The notes: a model not told the origin generated them from the letters alone. A stretch of DNA of 64,000 nucleotides from Geobacillus kaustophilus (GCF_000948285.1 NZ_JYBP01000003.1:992001-1056000), one strand, 5' to 3'; counted from the stretch's first letter, positions 7,853 through 16,794 are shown. A program made the numbers and translations.

Positions 7853-9154
7853 ATGGATGAAAAAACGTTGACGCTTGGGCTCGATGCTCTCTGGATGATG
7901 CTCAGCGCGGTGCTTGTCATCGGCATGCAAGCAGGATTTGCTTTGCTTGAGGCCGGATCAACGCGCATGAAAAACTCCGGGCATGTGGCGGGGAAACAAA
8001 TTTTAAGCTTTTCCATCGCCTCATTGGCGTTTTGGGCGTTCGGCTTTGCCATTACGTTTGGGGCAGGAAACAGCTTCATCGGGACAGAAGGATGGTTTTT
8101 AAAAGAAGGAAAAGGGACGTTTGACTCATTGTCGTGGGCGAATGTACCACTGACCCTCAAATTTTTATTCCAGCTCGGCTTTGCCGGCGTGTCGTTGGCC
8201 ATTGCTTGGGGCGGCTTCGCCGAGCGGGCGAAACTGTCTGTCTACTTTCTTTTCGGAACGATTTTTACGATCGCCATTTACCCGGTGATCGGCCATTGGG
8301 TGTGGGGCGGCGGCTGGCTCGGGCAAATGGGAATGCAAGATTTCGCCGGTTCGACCGTCGTTCATTTGCAAGGTGCGATTGCGGCGCTTGTGGCTACGAT
8401 TTTGCTTGGGCCGCGCATCGGCAAGTTCAACAAAGACAAGACGCCAAACGTCATTCCTGGGCATAACCAAGTATATACGGTCATTGGCGGATTGATTTTA
8501 TGGATCGGCTGGTTCGGTTTTAACGCTGGCAGCACGATGGCGGTTGGCGACGGGTTTTTTGGCTATGTCGCGCTGACGACGAATTTGGCCGCCGCGGCAG
8601 GGGCGATCGCTGCGATTGTGACGGCGAAAATTTTGGTCGGCAAAGCGGACATTCCGGCGATGGTGAACGGCGTACTCGCGGCTTTGGTTGCCATTACCGC
8701 GGCGTGCGCTTTCGTCGAACCGTGGGCGGCGGTTGTGATCGGCGCAGTGGCCGGGTCATTTACGTTCTGGACGTCCATCTATCTCGAACGCAAAGGGATT
8801 GACGATCCGATTTACGCTTTTTCCGTCCATGGGATTGCCGGCATCATCGGCACGATTTCAACCGGGTTTTTCGCTTCGCCGCGATTAGTTGAGATCACGG
8901 GCATCGGCAAAGCCGGGCTGTTCTACGGCGGCGGCTTTGACCAGCTGATTGTGCAAACGGTCGGGGTGCTCGGCGCTGCGGTGTATGTCGCTGCCGTTTC
9001 GTTTATCATCTTATATGCCATGAAGAAAACGATCGGGTTGCGTGTCACGGCGGAACAAGAAATTTCAGGTCTTGATATTAGCGAGCACGGCTCTTACGGC
9101 TATCCGGAGCAGCTCGATCCCGCGTATCAGCCGAAGACAGCCGCCCAGCAATAG
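7853..9154 (+). CDS. amt: Ammonium transporter (Amt/NrgA)
   Basis: A 433-residue polytopic protein with about 11 membrane helices. Amt hallmarks include GFALLEAGSTRMKNSGH near residues 24-40, the first pore histidine in VVHLQGAIAALVA, the second in FSVHGIAGIIGT, and the GWFGFNAGS turn. It imports ammonium/ammonia across the cytoplasmic membrane. The start has GGGAGAGACG upstream and follows a consensus GlnR/TnrA box, consistent with nitrogen control. Unlike B. subtilis nrgA, which is followed by the PII gene nrgB/glnK, the next gene, 17 bases on, encodes a DUF294 nucleotidyltransferase. No PII gene is seen in the window. The C-terminal tail is short (about 30 residues). Confidence 0.95.
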   Translation: MDEKTLTLGLDALWMMLSAVLVIGMQAGFALLEAGSTRMKNSGHVAGKQILSFSIASLAFWAFGFAITFGAGNSFIGTEGWFLKEGKGTFDSLSWANVPLTLKFLFQLGFAGVSLAIAWGGFAERAKLSVYFLFGTIFTIAIYPVIGHWVWGGGWLGQMGMQDFAGSTVVHLQGAIAALVATILLGPRIGKFNKDKTPNVIPGHNQVYTVIGGLILWIGWFGFNAGSTMAVGDGFFGYVALTTNLAAAAGAIAAIVTAKILVGKADIPAMVNGVLAALVAITAACAFVEPWAAVVIGAVAGSFTFWTSIYLERKGIDDPIYAFSVHGIAGIIGTISTGFFASPRLVEITGIGKAGLFYGGGFDQLIVQTVGVLGAAVYVAAVSFIILYAMKKTIGLRVTAEQEISGLDISEHGSYGYPEQLDPAYQPKTAAQQ

Positions 9155-9171
9155 CCAAGGGGGCAAAGGAG

Positions 9172-10224
9172 ATGGAATCGTTGGCGGCAAAGGTGGCCGA
9201 ACGGCTAAGTGCAGCCGAGTCGGCCGCCGATCTTCGTTTTTGTCATGACGAACTGGCGCGCGAACTGCGGCGCTGTTTGGCGCTTGAACAAATGGAGCAG
9301 CTTGCGGACGACGTAGTTTGCGTGCATGAAGCCATGCTTCGCCGCGCGTTTTTCCTTGCGGAGCGGGAGACGATGAAACGATCGGTCGGCATTCGTCCTC
9401 CGGCGTGGTGCTGGTACGTGATGGGAAGCATCGGCCGGCGCGAGCCGACGATTTGGACAGATCAAGACCATGGCATTTTATTCGACTGTCCTGAGGAAGA
9501 AGAGGCGGCCTGTTATGAATTCATTCGCCATATGGCGGCGGTTGGGGTGGACATGTTGCATGAGGCCGGCTATCCGTACTGCTCCGGTTACGTGATGGCG
9601 ACGAACAAGCGGTGGGCGCAGTCGGTCCGCGGTTGGGAGCAACAACTTTCTTCCTATTTAGACAGCGGGTGGCCGAACGACATTCGTTTTTTGTTGATTG
9701 CAATGGATATGCGGCCGCTTTATGGCGAGGCAGAATTGGCTGAGGTGGGCAGGAGAATGTTGTTTGCGGCGGTGGCCGAACGGCCGCCGCTGTTGGTGCG
9801 CATGGGCGAGCACGTTCAATTTCCTCCGGTTCCGCTCGGTTGGCTGGGCAACGTGCAAACGGAGCGATGGGGGCCGTACAGCGGGGCCGTTCATATGAAA
9901 CAAAGCGGCTACGTGCAACTCACTAACGCTCTGAAATGGTTGGCCTGTTTTGCGCACGTCCCGACGGCGGGCACAGCCGAGCGGCGGCGGGCGCTTGAAG
10001 CGAATGGCGTATTGACGGCGCCGCTTTCCGCCGCCGTTTGCGAGGCGCTTTCTGTTTACTATTCCATTCGCCTTAAGTACAGCACCGAGGCGGGGGATGG
10101 GCGTGAATATGTGTTATGGCGGACGCTTGAGCGGGCGGAACAAAAGCAGTTGAAGCAGGCGATGCGCACCGCGAAACGGCTGCAGCGCTTTGTCGCGCGG
10201 CGGGTGGCTAACATTCATGCATGA
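9172..10224 (+). CDS. DUF294 putative nucleotidyltransferase
   Basis: A 350-residue protein. After about 80 helical residues comes the polymerase-beta-type nucleotidyltransferase signature MGSIGRREPTIWTDQDHGI: G85-S86, R89, E91 and the D97-x-D99 pair are the expected nucleotide- and metal-binding positions. The rest fits a DUF294 C-terminal helical domain. Relatives (including the GlnD transferase domain) attach nucleotides to proteins; many DUF294 proteins carry CBS or cyclic-nucleotide sensor domains in front, and these are missing here. GGCAAAGGAG supplies the binding site. It begins 17 bases after amt and overlaps the exonuclease gene by 8 bases, so the three are probably one operon. Substrate unknown. 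Confidence 0.75.
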   Translation: MESLAAKVAERLSAAESAADLRFCHDELARELRRCLALEQMEQLADDVVCVHEAMLRRAFFLAERETMKRSVGIRPPAWCWYVMGSIGRREPTIWTDQDHGILFDCPEEEEAACYEFIRHMAAVGVDMLHEAGYPYCSGYVMATNKRWAQSVRGWEQQLSSYLDSGWPNDIRFLLIAMDMRPLYGEAELAEVGRRMLFAAVAERPPLLVRMGEHVQFPPVPLGWLGNVQTERWGPYSGAVHMKQSGYVQLTNALKWLACFAHVPTAGTAERRRALEANGVLTAPLSAAVCEALSVYYSIRLKYSTEAGDGREYVLWRTLERAEQKQLKQAMRTAKRLQRFVARRVANIHA

Positions 10225-10945
10225 GCGGCATCGTTTTTGGCAGCGGGCGCTCCGCTTGTTGTCGCTCGGCGTTCCGCGCGAGGCGTCATCTGCCTTATTT
10301 GGCCACGACCATTCACTGCAACAGGAAACATGGCTTCGTTCGCTGCAAAAAGACAAACAGCAGGTTATCGATTGGCATGACCGTCTGACTGACATTCCGT
10401 TTGTCATCATTGATCTCGAGACGACGGGCTTTTCTCCAGAGCAAGGCGATGAAATTTTGGCTATGGCGGCGGCGAAAACGGTCGGGGGAGTTGTGACGGA
10501 TTCGTACATGACGTTCGTTAAGCCGGAAAAGCCGATTCCGGAGCATATTTCCGCCTTGACCGGCATCGAGGCGAAGGATGTAGCGCTCGCTCCGCCGCTT
10601 GCCGAGGCGCTGCGCACGTTTGTGCCGTTTATTGCCGCCGGCGTCTTAATTGGCTATCATATCGGCCATGATTTGGCGTTTTTGCGCCATGCCCTTTGGC
10701 GCCATTATCGGCAAAAATGGAGCGGACGTTTTGTCGACTTGCAGCCGATGATGACGCTGATCGGCCATTCGTGCCCGACGTTTGACGATGCGTTAGCTTG
10801 TTATGGCATCCGTTGCCCGCGCCGCCATACGGCGGATGGCGACGTCGAAGCGATGGCGAAGCTATGGGCGATCTTGCTTGATGAATTCCGCCAGCGCGGC
10901 ATCGAAACATTGCATGACTTGTACGCCGCGCTCAGCCGGTGTTGA
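10217..10945 (+). CDS. DnaQ-family 3'-5' exonuclease
   Basis: A 242-residue protein with an N-terminal helical extension (about 60 residues) and a DEDDh exonuclease fold: Exo I VIIDLETTG (D66, E68), the invariant ALTGIE segment, Exo II IGYHIGHDLAFL, and Exo III RRHTADGDVEAMAKL with the catalytic His and Asp. Such domains remove nucleotides from 3' ends of DNA or RNA; this one has no polymerase domain. ATG at 10217 overlaps the DUF294 stop in ATGCATGA and has GGGTGG nine bases upstream; a TTG at 10190 in the same frame is a weaker choice. DUF294 and DnaQ-type genes are also neighbours in some Proteobacteria, suggesting a functional pair. Confidence 0.8.
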   Translation: MHERHRFWQRALRLLSLGVPREASSALFGHDHSLQQETWLRSLQKDKQQVIDWHDRLTDIPFVIIDLETTGFSPEQGDEILAMAAAKTVGGVVTDSYMTFVKPEKPIPEHISALTGIEAKDVALAPPLAEALRTFVPFIAAGVLIGYHIGHDLAFLRHALWRHYRQKWSGRFVDLQPMMTLIGHSCPTFDDALACYGIRCPRRHTADGDVEAMAKLWAILLDEFRQRGIETLHDLYAALSRC

Positions 10946-11068
10946 TGTTGCCTGTGCGAAGCCTTTGTGAACTCTCCTTGAGAGGAGCGAAATCCAGTTT
11001 CAGCAGCCTTGTTTCTGTTGATCGAAAAGCAGTGGGCGCTCGGTGGGGCAAACGGGGGACTGGCTGCA

Positions 11069-11104
11069 ATGAAAAAAGCGCCGGATTTGGCGCTTTTTTC
11101 ATTG
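11069..11104. terminator. Bidirectional terminator between convergent genes
   Basis: AATGAAAAAAGCGCC and GGCGCTTTTTTCATT form a 15-bp perfect stem with a 6-nt loop, giving a T run in both directions. It can serve the exonuclease gene and the opposing lipoprotein gene. Confidence 0.85.
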
Positions 11105-11107
11105 GTA

Positions 11108-11599
11108 TTAGAGCGGCTTTGTCGGCGTCGGTTCGGCATAGCCTTCTTTATATTTTTCATCGATCATATGCCGAATGTCTTTGATCGATTTCCCTTGATC
11201 GTAAGCGGCGATCGATTCAGCGGCGATGTCGAGGCAGACGCCGCATTTGGTCGCATGGTCATCCCAGACGACTGAGCCGTCTTGTTTATTTTCATAGACA
11301 AAGCAATCGTAATTGTTTTTGTGGCCGGCCGATTGTCCGCAGCCGCAGTAGCACGGGATGTTCTCAAGCAGCTTGCGATGTTCGGCAGCCTGCTGGTACA
11401 AGACAGCCATCTCTTCCTCAAACGCGCTCAAAAAGCTTGGCAAATGCTCGACCGATTTTGTCGTTTCCCGAATATCGCCGGTGGCGGTTTTCGTCATCTG
11501 CGAGTGGCTTTGTTCCTGAACGCCGTCATCGGTGCAGCTTGAGAGCAGAAAGCTGAATGATAATACGCATGCGGTGATGAAGGCAGGGTGTTTCACCAT
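11108..11599 (-). CDS. PCYCGCG-motif lipoprotein
   Basis: A 163-residue lipoprotein. The ATG at 11599 opens a basic N-terminus, a hydrophobic segment and the lipobox LLSSC, so the mature protein is tethered to the outer face of the membrane. The mature part contains NIPCYCGCGQSAGHKNN and a second conserved Cys region, TKCGVCLDIA, matching the PCYCGCG family seen in Bacilli; the cysteines suggest metal or redox chemistry, which is unproven. AAGGAAG lies just upstream of the chosen start; the frame is open for 36 more codons but without signal features. It converges on the exonuclease gene and shares its terminator. Confidence 0.8.
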   Translation of the reverse strand: MVKHPAFITACVLSFSFLLSSCTDDGVQEQSHSQMTKTATGDIRETTKSVEHLPSFLSAFEEEMAVLYQQAAEHRKLLENIPCYCGCGQSAGHKNNYDCFVYENKQDGSVVWDDHATKCGVCLDIAAESIAAYDQGKSIKDIRHMIDEKYKEGYAEPTPTKPL

Positions 11600-11734
11600 C
11601 TTTCTTCCTTTCCGTGCGAGGTTTGCATTTTGAATGTACCATATCGAGCGATAAGCAGCAACTATTTTTGCCCTTGGGAAAATGAAGTTAACGTCGAGGC
11701 AAGCCACAGGGCAGGAATGATGGAAAAGGAAAAA

Positions 11735-11854
11735 GGGGCTGACCCAAAAGCGTCATTCCTCTCAAACGAAATACAACATATTGCGCATGATTCATTGTTT
11801 CGTGGCGATATATGGTGATGAGCAAGGGTGTCCCGATCCTTTTGGGACACCCCC
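11735..11854. repeat. 120-bp MITE-like repeat, copy A
   Basis: The ends are imperfect inverted repeats: GGGGCTGACCCAAAAG at the left and, on the other strand, GGGGGTGTCCCAAAAG at the right (14 of 16 match). The right end also holds a 9-bp perfect hairpin (GGGTGTCCC/GGGACACCC, 11826-11852). A second copy, equal in length with about 15 substitutions and no gaps, lies at 26641-26760. It has no coding capacity. The termini resemble those of IS1182-type elements, an inference from memory. Confidence 0.75.
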
Positions 11855-11871
11855 TTTCGATTAAGGAGCGA

Positions 11872-12846
11872 TTATTGCCCTTGCAGGAAGTACTTTTCAA
11901 TATCATCCAACATCAAATGAGCCGCGAGCACCCCGCCAGCCGTGTTCCAAATCGTGTCGCTCACTTTGTATACTTTTCCTTGTTTCGCGACATTTAAGTT
12001 TTGAAAGAGCGGGTCGTTGATCCATTCTTTTTCAAGTTCGCTCGCTTTGCCGTCCCCTGTCTCATATGTAAAGTAGAACAGGATGTCTCCGTCCATTGCC
12101 GGGATGCGTTCTTTCGTCACGCCGGTTTCCGCGAAATCGTTTACGTTTTGCGATTCCGGGCGGGCGAAGCCGAGTTGATCCAAAATGACGCCGGAGAACG
12201 AGTCTTTATGGTAAATGCGCACATCGCCGGCCATAAAGCGGACGATCGATACTTTCATCTTCAGCTTGTCACCGAGTTTCGCTTTTAAGTCTTCAATGCG
12301 TTTGTCATATTCAGCAATGACTTGTTTCCCTTTTTCCTCTTGTCTCACGGCTTTCGCATACAGCATAAAGTTGTCTTTCCAGTTGCCGCGCAGCGTTTCT
12401 GAGAACACGGTCGGAGCGATTTGGTTCAACTGTTCATAAATTTTTTCATGGCGCATTTTGTTGCCGATAATCAAATCTGGTTTCAAGGCGGCGATCGCTT
12501 CGACGTTCGGCTCTGATTCCAAACCGAGTTCTTTGACGCCATCCATTTTGTCTTTAATATGGTCGTACCACGGATCACCCGTCCACGATTTGACAGCGCC
12601 GACTGGTTTCACGCCTAACGCGAGGAGCGCCTCAGTTCCTTCGTTCGTCAAAATGACGACTCGTTTTGGCGTTCCTTTGATTTCGGCCGTGCCCATGGCG
12701 TGCTCGACCGTGTAGCTCGCTTCCGCTTTCGCCCCATTGTTTTCCGCTGGTTTGGCTGTTTTTTCTTCCTGCTTTCCGCCGCAGCCGGCAAGAAGCAGGA
12801 GGGAAAGGATGAAGGCGGAAAGAAGGGCAAGATGCCTTGATTTCAT
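11872..12846 (-). CDS. yfiY: Ferric-siderophore ABC transporter, binding lipoprotein (YfiY-like)
   Basis: A 324-residue lipoprotein: basic start, hydrophobic segment and lipobox LLAGC at about residue 21, then a Lys/Glu linker and a class III (Peripla_BP_2) binding fold. PKRVVILTNEGTEALLALGV opens the first lobe, PNVEAIAALKPDLIIGN ends it, and WNTAGGVLAAHLMLDDI closes the second. Fold, length and the divergent permease pair match B. subtilis YfiY, which binds hydroxamate-type siderophores such as schizokinen; the ligand here is inferred. AAAGGGGG precedes the ATG. A consensus Fur box overlaps the promoter, so expression should rise under iron limitation. Confidence 0.85.
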   Translation of the reverse strand: MKSRHLALLSAFILSLLLLAGCGGKQEEKTAKPAENNGAKAEASYTVEHAMGTAEIKGTPKRVVILTNEGTEALLALGVKPVGAVKSWTGDPWYDHIKDKMDGVKELGLESEPNVEAIAALKPDLIIGNKMRHEKIYEQLNQIAPTVFSETLRGNWKDNFMLYAKAVRQEEKGKQVIAEYDKRIEDLKAKLGDKLKMKVSIVRFMAGDVRIYHKDSFSGVILDQLGFARPESQNVNDFAETGVTKERIPAMDGDILFYFTYETGDGKASELEKEWINDPLFQNLNVAKQGKVYKVSDTIWNTAGGVLAAHLMLDDIEKYFLQGQ

Positions 12847-12893
12847 TAGTCAATCCCCCTTTGAATTTGATAATGAATTTTATTTACGTTGAT

Positions 12894-12923
12894 ATAATAA
12901 ATAAAATTGATAATCATTGTCAA
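12894..12923 (-). promoter_or_regulatory. yfiY promoter with Fur box
   Basis: On the minus strand -35 TTGACA (12918-12923) and -10 TATTAT (12894-12899) are separated by 18 bases. TGATAATCATTGTCA at 12908-12922 fits the 7-1-7 Fur consensus in 14 of 15 positions and covers the -35 and spacer. A weaker half-matching site begins at 12868. Confidence 0.8.
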
Positions 12924-12972
12924 CTATAAATGAAAAAATGTTAAAAAAATCATAAGAAAATGCGAAAAAACA

Positions 12973-13002
12973 TTGACGATGAGAGTCATTATCAAATAGA
13001 CT
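12973..13002 (+). promoter_or_regulatory. Permease operon promoter with Fur box
   Basis: -35 TTGACG (12973-12978) and -10 TAGACT (12997-13002) are 18 bases apart. TGAGAGTCATTATCA at 12980-12994 matches the Fur consensus in 13 of 15 positions and fills the spacer. Confidence 0.65.
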
Positions 13003-13044
13003 TGACGATAGAGAATAGAGAATGAAGCAAGGGAGATCTCAGAG

Positions 13045-14046
13045 ATGCTGGCGACAAACCGTCAAAAAATGGTTGGCCTCATCGGTTTGCTGATTGTGCT
13101 GCTTGCCGCCGTGTGGATGAGCATCGTTTGCGGATATACCGACACGAGTTGGCGGCAGGCGGTGGCGGCTCTTATCGACAATGATGGATCGAACGCCCAT
13201 TTAGTCGTGGCGACGGTTCGGCTGCCGCGAGCGTTGATTGCGGCTGCAGTTGGCGCCAGCTTGGCGATGGCCGGAGCGCTCATGCAAGCGCTGACGCGAA
13301 ACCCGCTCGCTTCGCCAGGCATTTTCGGTATTAATGCCGGGGCCGGTTTTTTCATTGTTGTGATGGTCACCTTTTTTTCCATTTCTTCATTGCAAATGTT
13401 GTCATGGGTCGCTTTTATGGGGGCGGCGATGGCGGCGTTGATCGTGTTTGTGATCAGCGCCGCGGGGAAGGACGGGCTGACGCCGCTGAAGATGACGCTT
13501 GCCGGCACAGCGGTCTCGGCTTTATTTGCCTCGCTGACGCAAGGAATGCTGGCGATGAATGAAAAAGCGCTTGAAGAAGTGCTCTTTTGGCTGGCCGGGT
13601 CGGTCGCCGGCCGGAAGCTCGAGCTGTTGGCAGCCGTCTTTCCGTATTTGGCCGCCGCTTGGCTTGGAACCTTGTTGCTGGCGCGCCATGTCAACATCTT
13701 AATGATGGGAGACGATGTAGCGAAAGGGCTCGGGCTGCGGACGAATGTGATCAAGGCCGCCGTTGCGCTTTTAGTCGTATTGTTGGCTGGCGGGTCGGTG
13801 GCTGTCGCCGGTCCGATCGGCTTTATCGGCATGATGGTGCCGCATATGGCGCGGGCGCTCGCCGGCGTCGACCACCGCTGGCTGCTCCCGTATTGCGCCT
13901 TGCTCGGCGGGATTTTGCTTCTTATGGCCGATATTGGGGCGCGCTACGTTCTGATGCCGCGCGAAGTGCCGGTCGGCATCGTCACCGCCTTGCTCGGCGT
14001 TCCATTTTTCATCTACATTGCTCGCAGGGGGATCGCCGCAAAATGA
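13045..14046 (+). CDS. yfiZ: Iron-siderophore ABC transporter permease (FecCD family, YfiZ-like)
   Basis: A 333-residue FecCD/BtuC-type permease with about nine to ten membrane helices. Family marks are the RLPRALIAAAVGASLAMAGA segment, the MQALTRNPLASPGIFGINAG loop near residues 90-110, and the GPIGFIGMMVPHMAR coupling region near 255-270 that contacts the ATPase. It pairs with the next gene to form a heterodimeric channel for ferric siderophore. AAGGGAG lies nine bases upstream of the ATG. The stop overlaps the next start (ATGA). Transcription is from the Fur-boxed promoter at 12973. Confidence 0.9.
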   Translation: MLATNRQKMVGLIGLLIVLLAAVWMSIVCGYTDTSWRQAVAALIDNDGSNAHLVVATVRLPRALIAAAVGASLAMAGALMQALTRNPLASPGIFGINAGAGFFIVVMVTFFSISSLQMLSWVAFMGAAMAALIVFVISAAGKDGLTPLKMTLAGTAVSALFASLTQGMLAMNEKALEEVLFWLAGSVAGRKLELLAAVFPYLAAAWLGTLLLARHVNILMMGDDVAKGLGLRTNVIKAAVALLVVLLAGGSVAVAGPIGFIGMMVPHMARALAGVDHRWLLPYCALLGGILLLMADIGARYVLMPREVPVGIVTALLGVPFFIYIARRGIAAK

Positions 14047-15095
14047 AAAAATACATCACGGTTCGAATGGGAAAACACATCTCGTTTTTCTATGACAAAA
14101 AAGCTGTTGCGGTGCTCGCCGCGCTCATAGCAGCGGCCGTCTTACTTTTTCTTATCAGCATTGGCAGCGGCGAAATGCGCATGTCCCCGCTTGAGGCCGC
14201 TGCTGCGCTGCTCGGATACGGGGAGGAAATTCATCAGACGGTGATTGTGACGTTCCGCCTGCCGCGCGTGTTGGTTGCCTGGATGGCGGGGATGGCGCTG
14301 GCTGTCGCCGGCGCGGTTTTGCAAGGAATGGTGCGCAATCCGCTCGCTTCGCCGGATGTGCTCGGCATCACCGGCGGAGCGGCGGCGTCGGTTGTCGCCT
14401 TTTTGGCGTTGTTTAGCGATGAAAACAACTCTTTGACCGTCAGCATCCACTGGCTGCCGCTTGCTGCCTTTCTCGGCGCTACGGCCGCTGCTTGGTTCGT
14501 GTATATGCTGGCGTGGAAAAACGGCCTCGCCCCGCTTCGGCTCGTGTTGGTCGGCATCGGCGTTTCTGCGCTCATGCAGGCGTTGACGACACTGTTGATG
14601 ATCACAGGACCCATCTATCGGGCGAGCCAGGCAAACGTGTGGATCACCGGCAGTGTGTATGGTGCTTCTTGGAAGCACGTTTCGCTTATGGCGCCATGGG
14701 TCATCGGACTGCTCCTTCTGGCGATATTGGCCGCGCGGCATGTCAATGTGCAGGAGCTGGGCGATGAGCTGGCGATGGGGCTTGGCGGCGCGGTCGAACG
14801 GCAACGGCTAGGACTTGTTTTGCTGAGCACAGCGCTCACCGGCGGCGCGGTCGCTTTCGCCGGCGGCATCGGCTTTGTCGGGCTGATGGCGCCGCACATG
14901 GCGCGCCGCCTCGTCGGTTCGGCGTTTGGCGCTCTTCTTCCGACCGCTGCGCTGTTAGGCGGTGTGTTAGTCATGGGGGCGGATTTGGCTGGGCGGCTGC
15001 TGCTTGCGCCGACGGAAATTCCGGCCGGGGTGTTTACCGCTGCGATTGGAGCGCCATATTTTATTTATTTGTTGTACCAGAATCGGAAAGCATAA
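14043..15095 (+). CDS. yfhA: Iron-siderophore ABC transporter permease (FecCD family, YfhA-like)
   Basis: A 350-residue FecCD permease, paralogous to its upstream partner: [39 protein letters not shown] and [19 protein letters not shown] appear in the same order. The N-terminal 20 residues are basic before the first helix. ATG at 14043 overlaps the yfiZ stop (ATGA), indicating translational coupling; an open frame further upstream lies inside yfiZ and is not used. With yfiZ it forms the membrane channel of the siderophore importer. Confidence 0.9.
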   Translation: MKKYITVRMGKHISFFYDKKAVAVLAALIAAAVLLFLISIGSGEMRMSPLEAAAALLGYGEEIHQTVIVTFRLPRVLVAWMAGMALAVAGAVLQGMVRNPLASPDVLGITGGAAASVVAFLALFSDENNSLTVSIHWLPLAAFLGATAAAWFVYMLAWKNGLAPLRLVLVGIGVSALMQALTTLLMITGPIYRASQANVWITGSVYGASWKHVSLMAPWVIGLLLLAILAARHVNVQELGDELAMGLGGAVERQRLGLVLLSTALTGGAVAFAGGIGFVGLMAPHMARRLVGSAFGALLPTAALLGGVLVMGADLAGRLLLAPTEIPAGVFTAAIGAPYFIYLLYQNRKA

Positions 15096-15111
15096 AAAGG
15101 AGGGGGTTCGC

Positions 15112-15924
15112 GTGTCCGCATTGCAAGCGAAGGAGTTGACACTATCATACGGCGAGACGACCATTATTGACCGTTTAGACTTGACGATTCCAAAAGGAAA
15201 AATCACGGTGTTCATCGGCGCGAACGGCTGCGGCAAGTCGACGTTGCTGCGCGCCTTGGCGCGGCTGCTAAAGCCGACAGGCGGGGCTGTTTTGCTTGAT
15301 GGAAAAGAGATTGCCAAACAACCGACAAAAGAAATCGCCCGCCGGCTCGCCATTTTGCCGCAATCGCCTATGGCTCCGGAAGGACTGACCGTGTTGCAAC
15401 TTGTGAAGCAAGGGCGCTACCCGTATCAAACGTGGTTCAAGCAATGGAGCGCCGAAGATGAGCGGGCGGTCGAGCGCGCTTTGGCGGCAACTGGGCTTGC
15501 CGAACTCGCCGAGCGGTCGGTCGATTCGCTCTCCGGTGGACAGCGCCAACGCGCATGGATCGCTATGACGCTGGCGCAAGAAACAGACATCATTTTGCTT
15601 GACGAGCCAACGACGTATTTGGATCTCGCGCATCAAATCGACATTTTGGATTTATTGTTTGAACTGAATGAAAAGGAACAACGAACGATCGTCATGGTGC
15701 TTCACGACTTGAATTTGGCGTGCCGCTATGCGCATCATCTCGTCGCCATTCGCGATAAAACAGTGTATGCCGAAGGAAAGCCGGAAGACGTCATTTCCCG
15801 CCAGCTCGTGAAAGACGTGTTTCAGATGGATTGCCAAATTACGTACGATCCGATCTTTGGCACCCCGCTTTGCATCCCGTATGGGAAAGGGCGGCGCATT
15901 TTACAGAAAGAAGGCGTATCATGA
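15112..15924 (+). CDS. Siderophore ABC transporter ATP-binding protein (YusV/FecE-like)
   Basis: A 270-residue ATPase. Walker [10 protein letters not shown] (about residues 37-45), Q-loop in [16 protein letters not shown], signature LSGGQRQR, Walker [14 protein letters not shown] and the switch His in VLHDLNLA are all intact. It drives the FecCD permease pair encoded just upstream. GTG at 15112 follows AAGGAGGGGG at good spacing; longer frames into yfhA lack any binding site. In B. subtilis the equivalent ATPase (YusV) is encoded elsewhere, whereas here it is in the operon. Its stop overlaps the next start. Confidence 0.92.
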   Translation: MSALQAKELTLSYGETTIIDRLDLTIPKGKITVFIGANGCGKSTLLRALARLLKPTGGAVLLDGKEIAKQPTKEIARRLAILPQSPMAPEGLTVLQLVKQGRYPYQTWFKQWSAEDERAVERALAATGLAELAERSVDSLSGGQRQRAWIAMTLAQETDIILLDEPTTYLDLAHQIDILDLLFELNEKEQRTIVMVLHDLNLACRYAHHLVAIRDKTVYAEGKPEDVISRQLVKDVFQMDCQITYDPIFGTPLCIPYGKGRRILQKEGVS

Positions 15925-16661
15925 TGAGACTGCGTAAAGACGAAATGAAAGCGTTGGAAACGTACCGTTTTTCAAGCAAGGAGACCGATGCCTCGTCATC
16001 GATGTTGTTTTCCCGGTTGCTTGAGGACGACGAACAGCTTGCGAGTTATGTCGCGCATGTGCGCGCTGAAATGGGGGCGGCCAACGATGCCGTCGCGGCG
16101 TCGATGCTCGTCAAACGATTAAGCTTTTTGGCGCCGATGACGTTATACGCCATGTCAGTATGGAACAAGCGGCTTGTGCTCGATCCTGGGCGAATTTGGC
16201 TTGACACGGACGGCGAAGGGGAGATGTGGATGCCGCGTTTTCACCTTGAGCCGCCGGAAGCGGAGGCGTGCCGTGGAGAACGCAGTCGTTGGCGAGAACA
16301 AGTCGTGCGCGATGTGTTTGCTGGCTTGTTTGCTCCGTTGGTCGCCAAGCTGCGTCGCCTGACTCGTGTGTCGCCGCTTATCTTATGGGAAAACATTGCG
16401 ATTTATGTGTATTGGGTATATGACCGATGGCTTGAGGACGAGTCGCTTGCCCCGATCGCCGACCGGCTGCGCGATGATTTCCGCTTCCTTGTTTATGAAG
16501 CTGACGGCCGCCTGTTCGGACAGAAGGACAATCCGCTTCGCCGCTTTTTTAAAGGCGCAAGCGGCATGCAGCGGACAACATGCTGCCTGTACGTGCAAAC
16601 AAACGGGGGAACGTGCTGCCAAACGTGTCCCATTCGCGCCCGCCAGCGGCAAACCGGGTGA
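15921..16661 (+). CDS. FhuF-like ferric siderophore reductase
   Basis: A 246-residue protein ending in TTCC...GTCCQTC, a CC-x10-C-x2-C cluster that matches the [2Fe-2S] ligand pattern of FhuF. FhuF-type reductases reduce Fe(III) bound to hydroxamate siderophores in the cytosol and so release the iron. The preceding 220 residues are mixed alpha/beta with conserved aromatic positions ([18 protein letters not shown]). ATG at 15921 overlaps the ATPase stop, and GAAGG lies seven bases upstream. Its place as the last gene of the importer operon supports the role. Confidence 0.85.
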   Translation: MMRLRKDEMKALETYRFSSKETDASSSMLFSRLLEDDEQLASYVAHVRAEMGAANDAVAASMLVKRLSFLAPMTLYAMSVWNKRLVLDPGRIWLDTDGEGEMWMPRFHLEPPEAEACRGERSRWREQVVRDVFAGLFAPLVAKLRRLTRVSPLILWENIAIYVYWVYDRWLEDESLAPIADRLRDDFRFLVYEADGRLFGQKDNPLRRFFKGASGMQRTTCCLYVQTNGGTCCQTCPIRARQRQTG

Positions 16662-16794
16662 CCGGCGAGCCGAGGGTGAGGTGTTTTATTTTGGGACAAA
16701 AGAGTTGCGAAATTTGTTGATTTTTGCCGGGATTTTCGTGAAAATGGAAGTGTGGACATCGCTTATTTTGGTAAAACGGCGAGGTAACAATTGC

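Noticed and set aside
13587-14042. Extension of the second siderophore permease into the first
   Set aside because: The extra 150 residues lie wholly inside yfiZ and do not resemble a permease; the ATGA-coupled ATG at 14043 is better.
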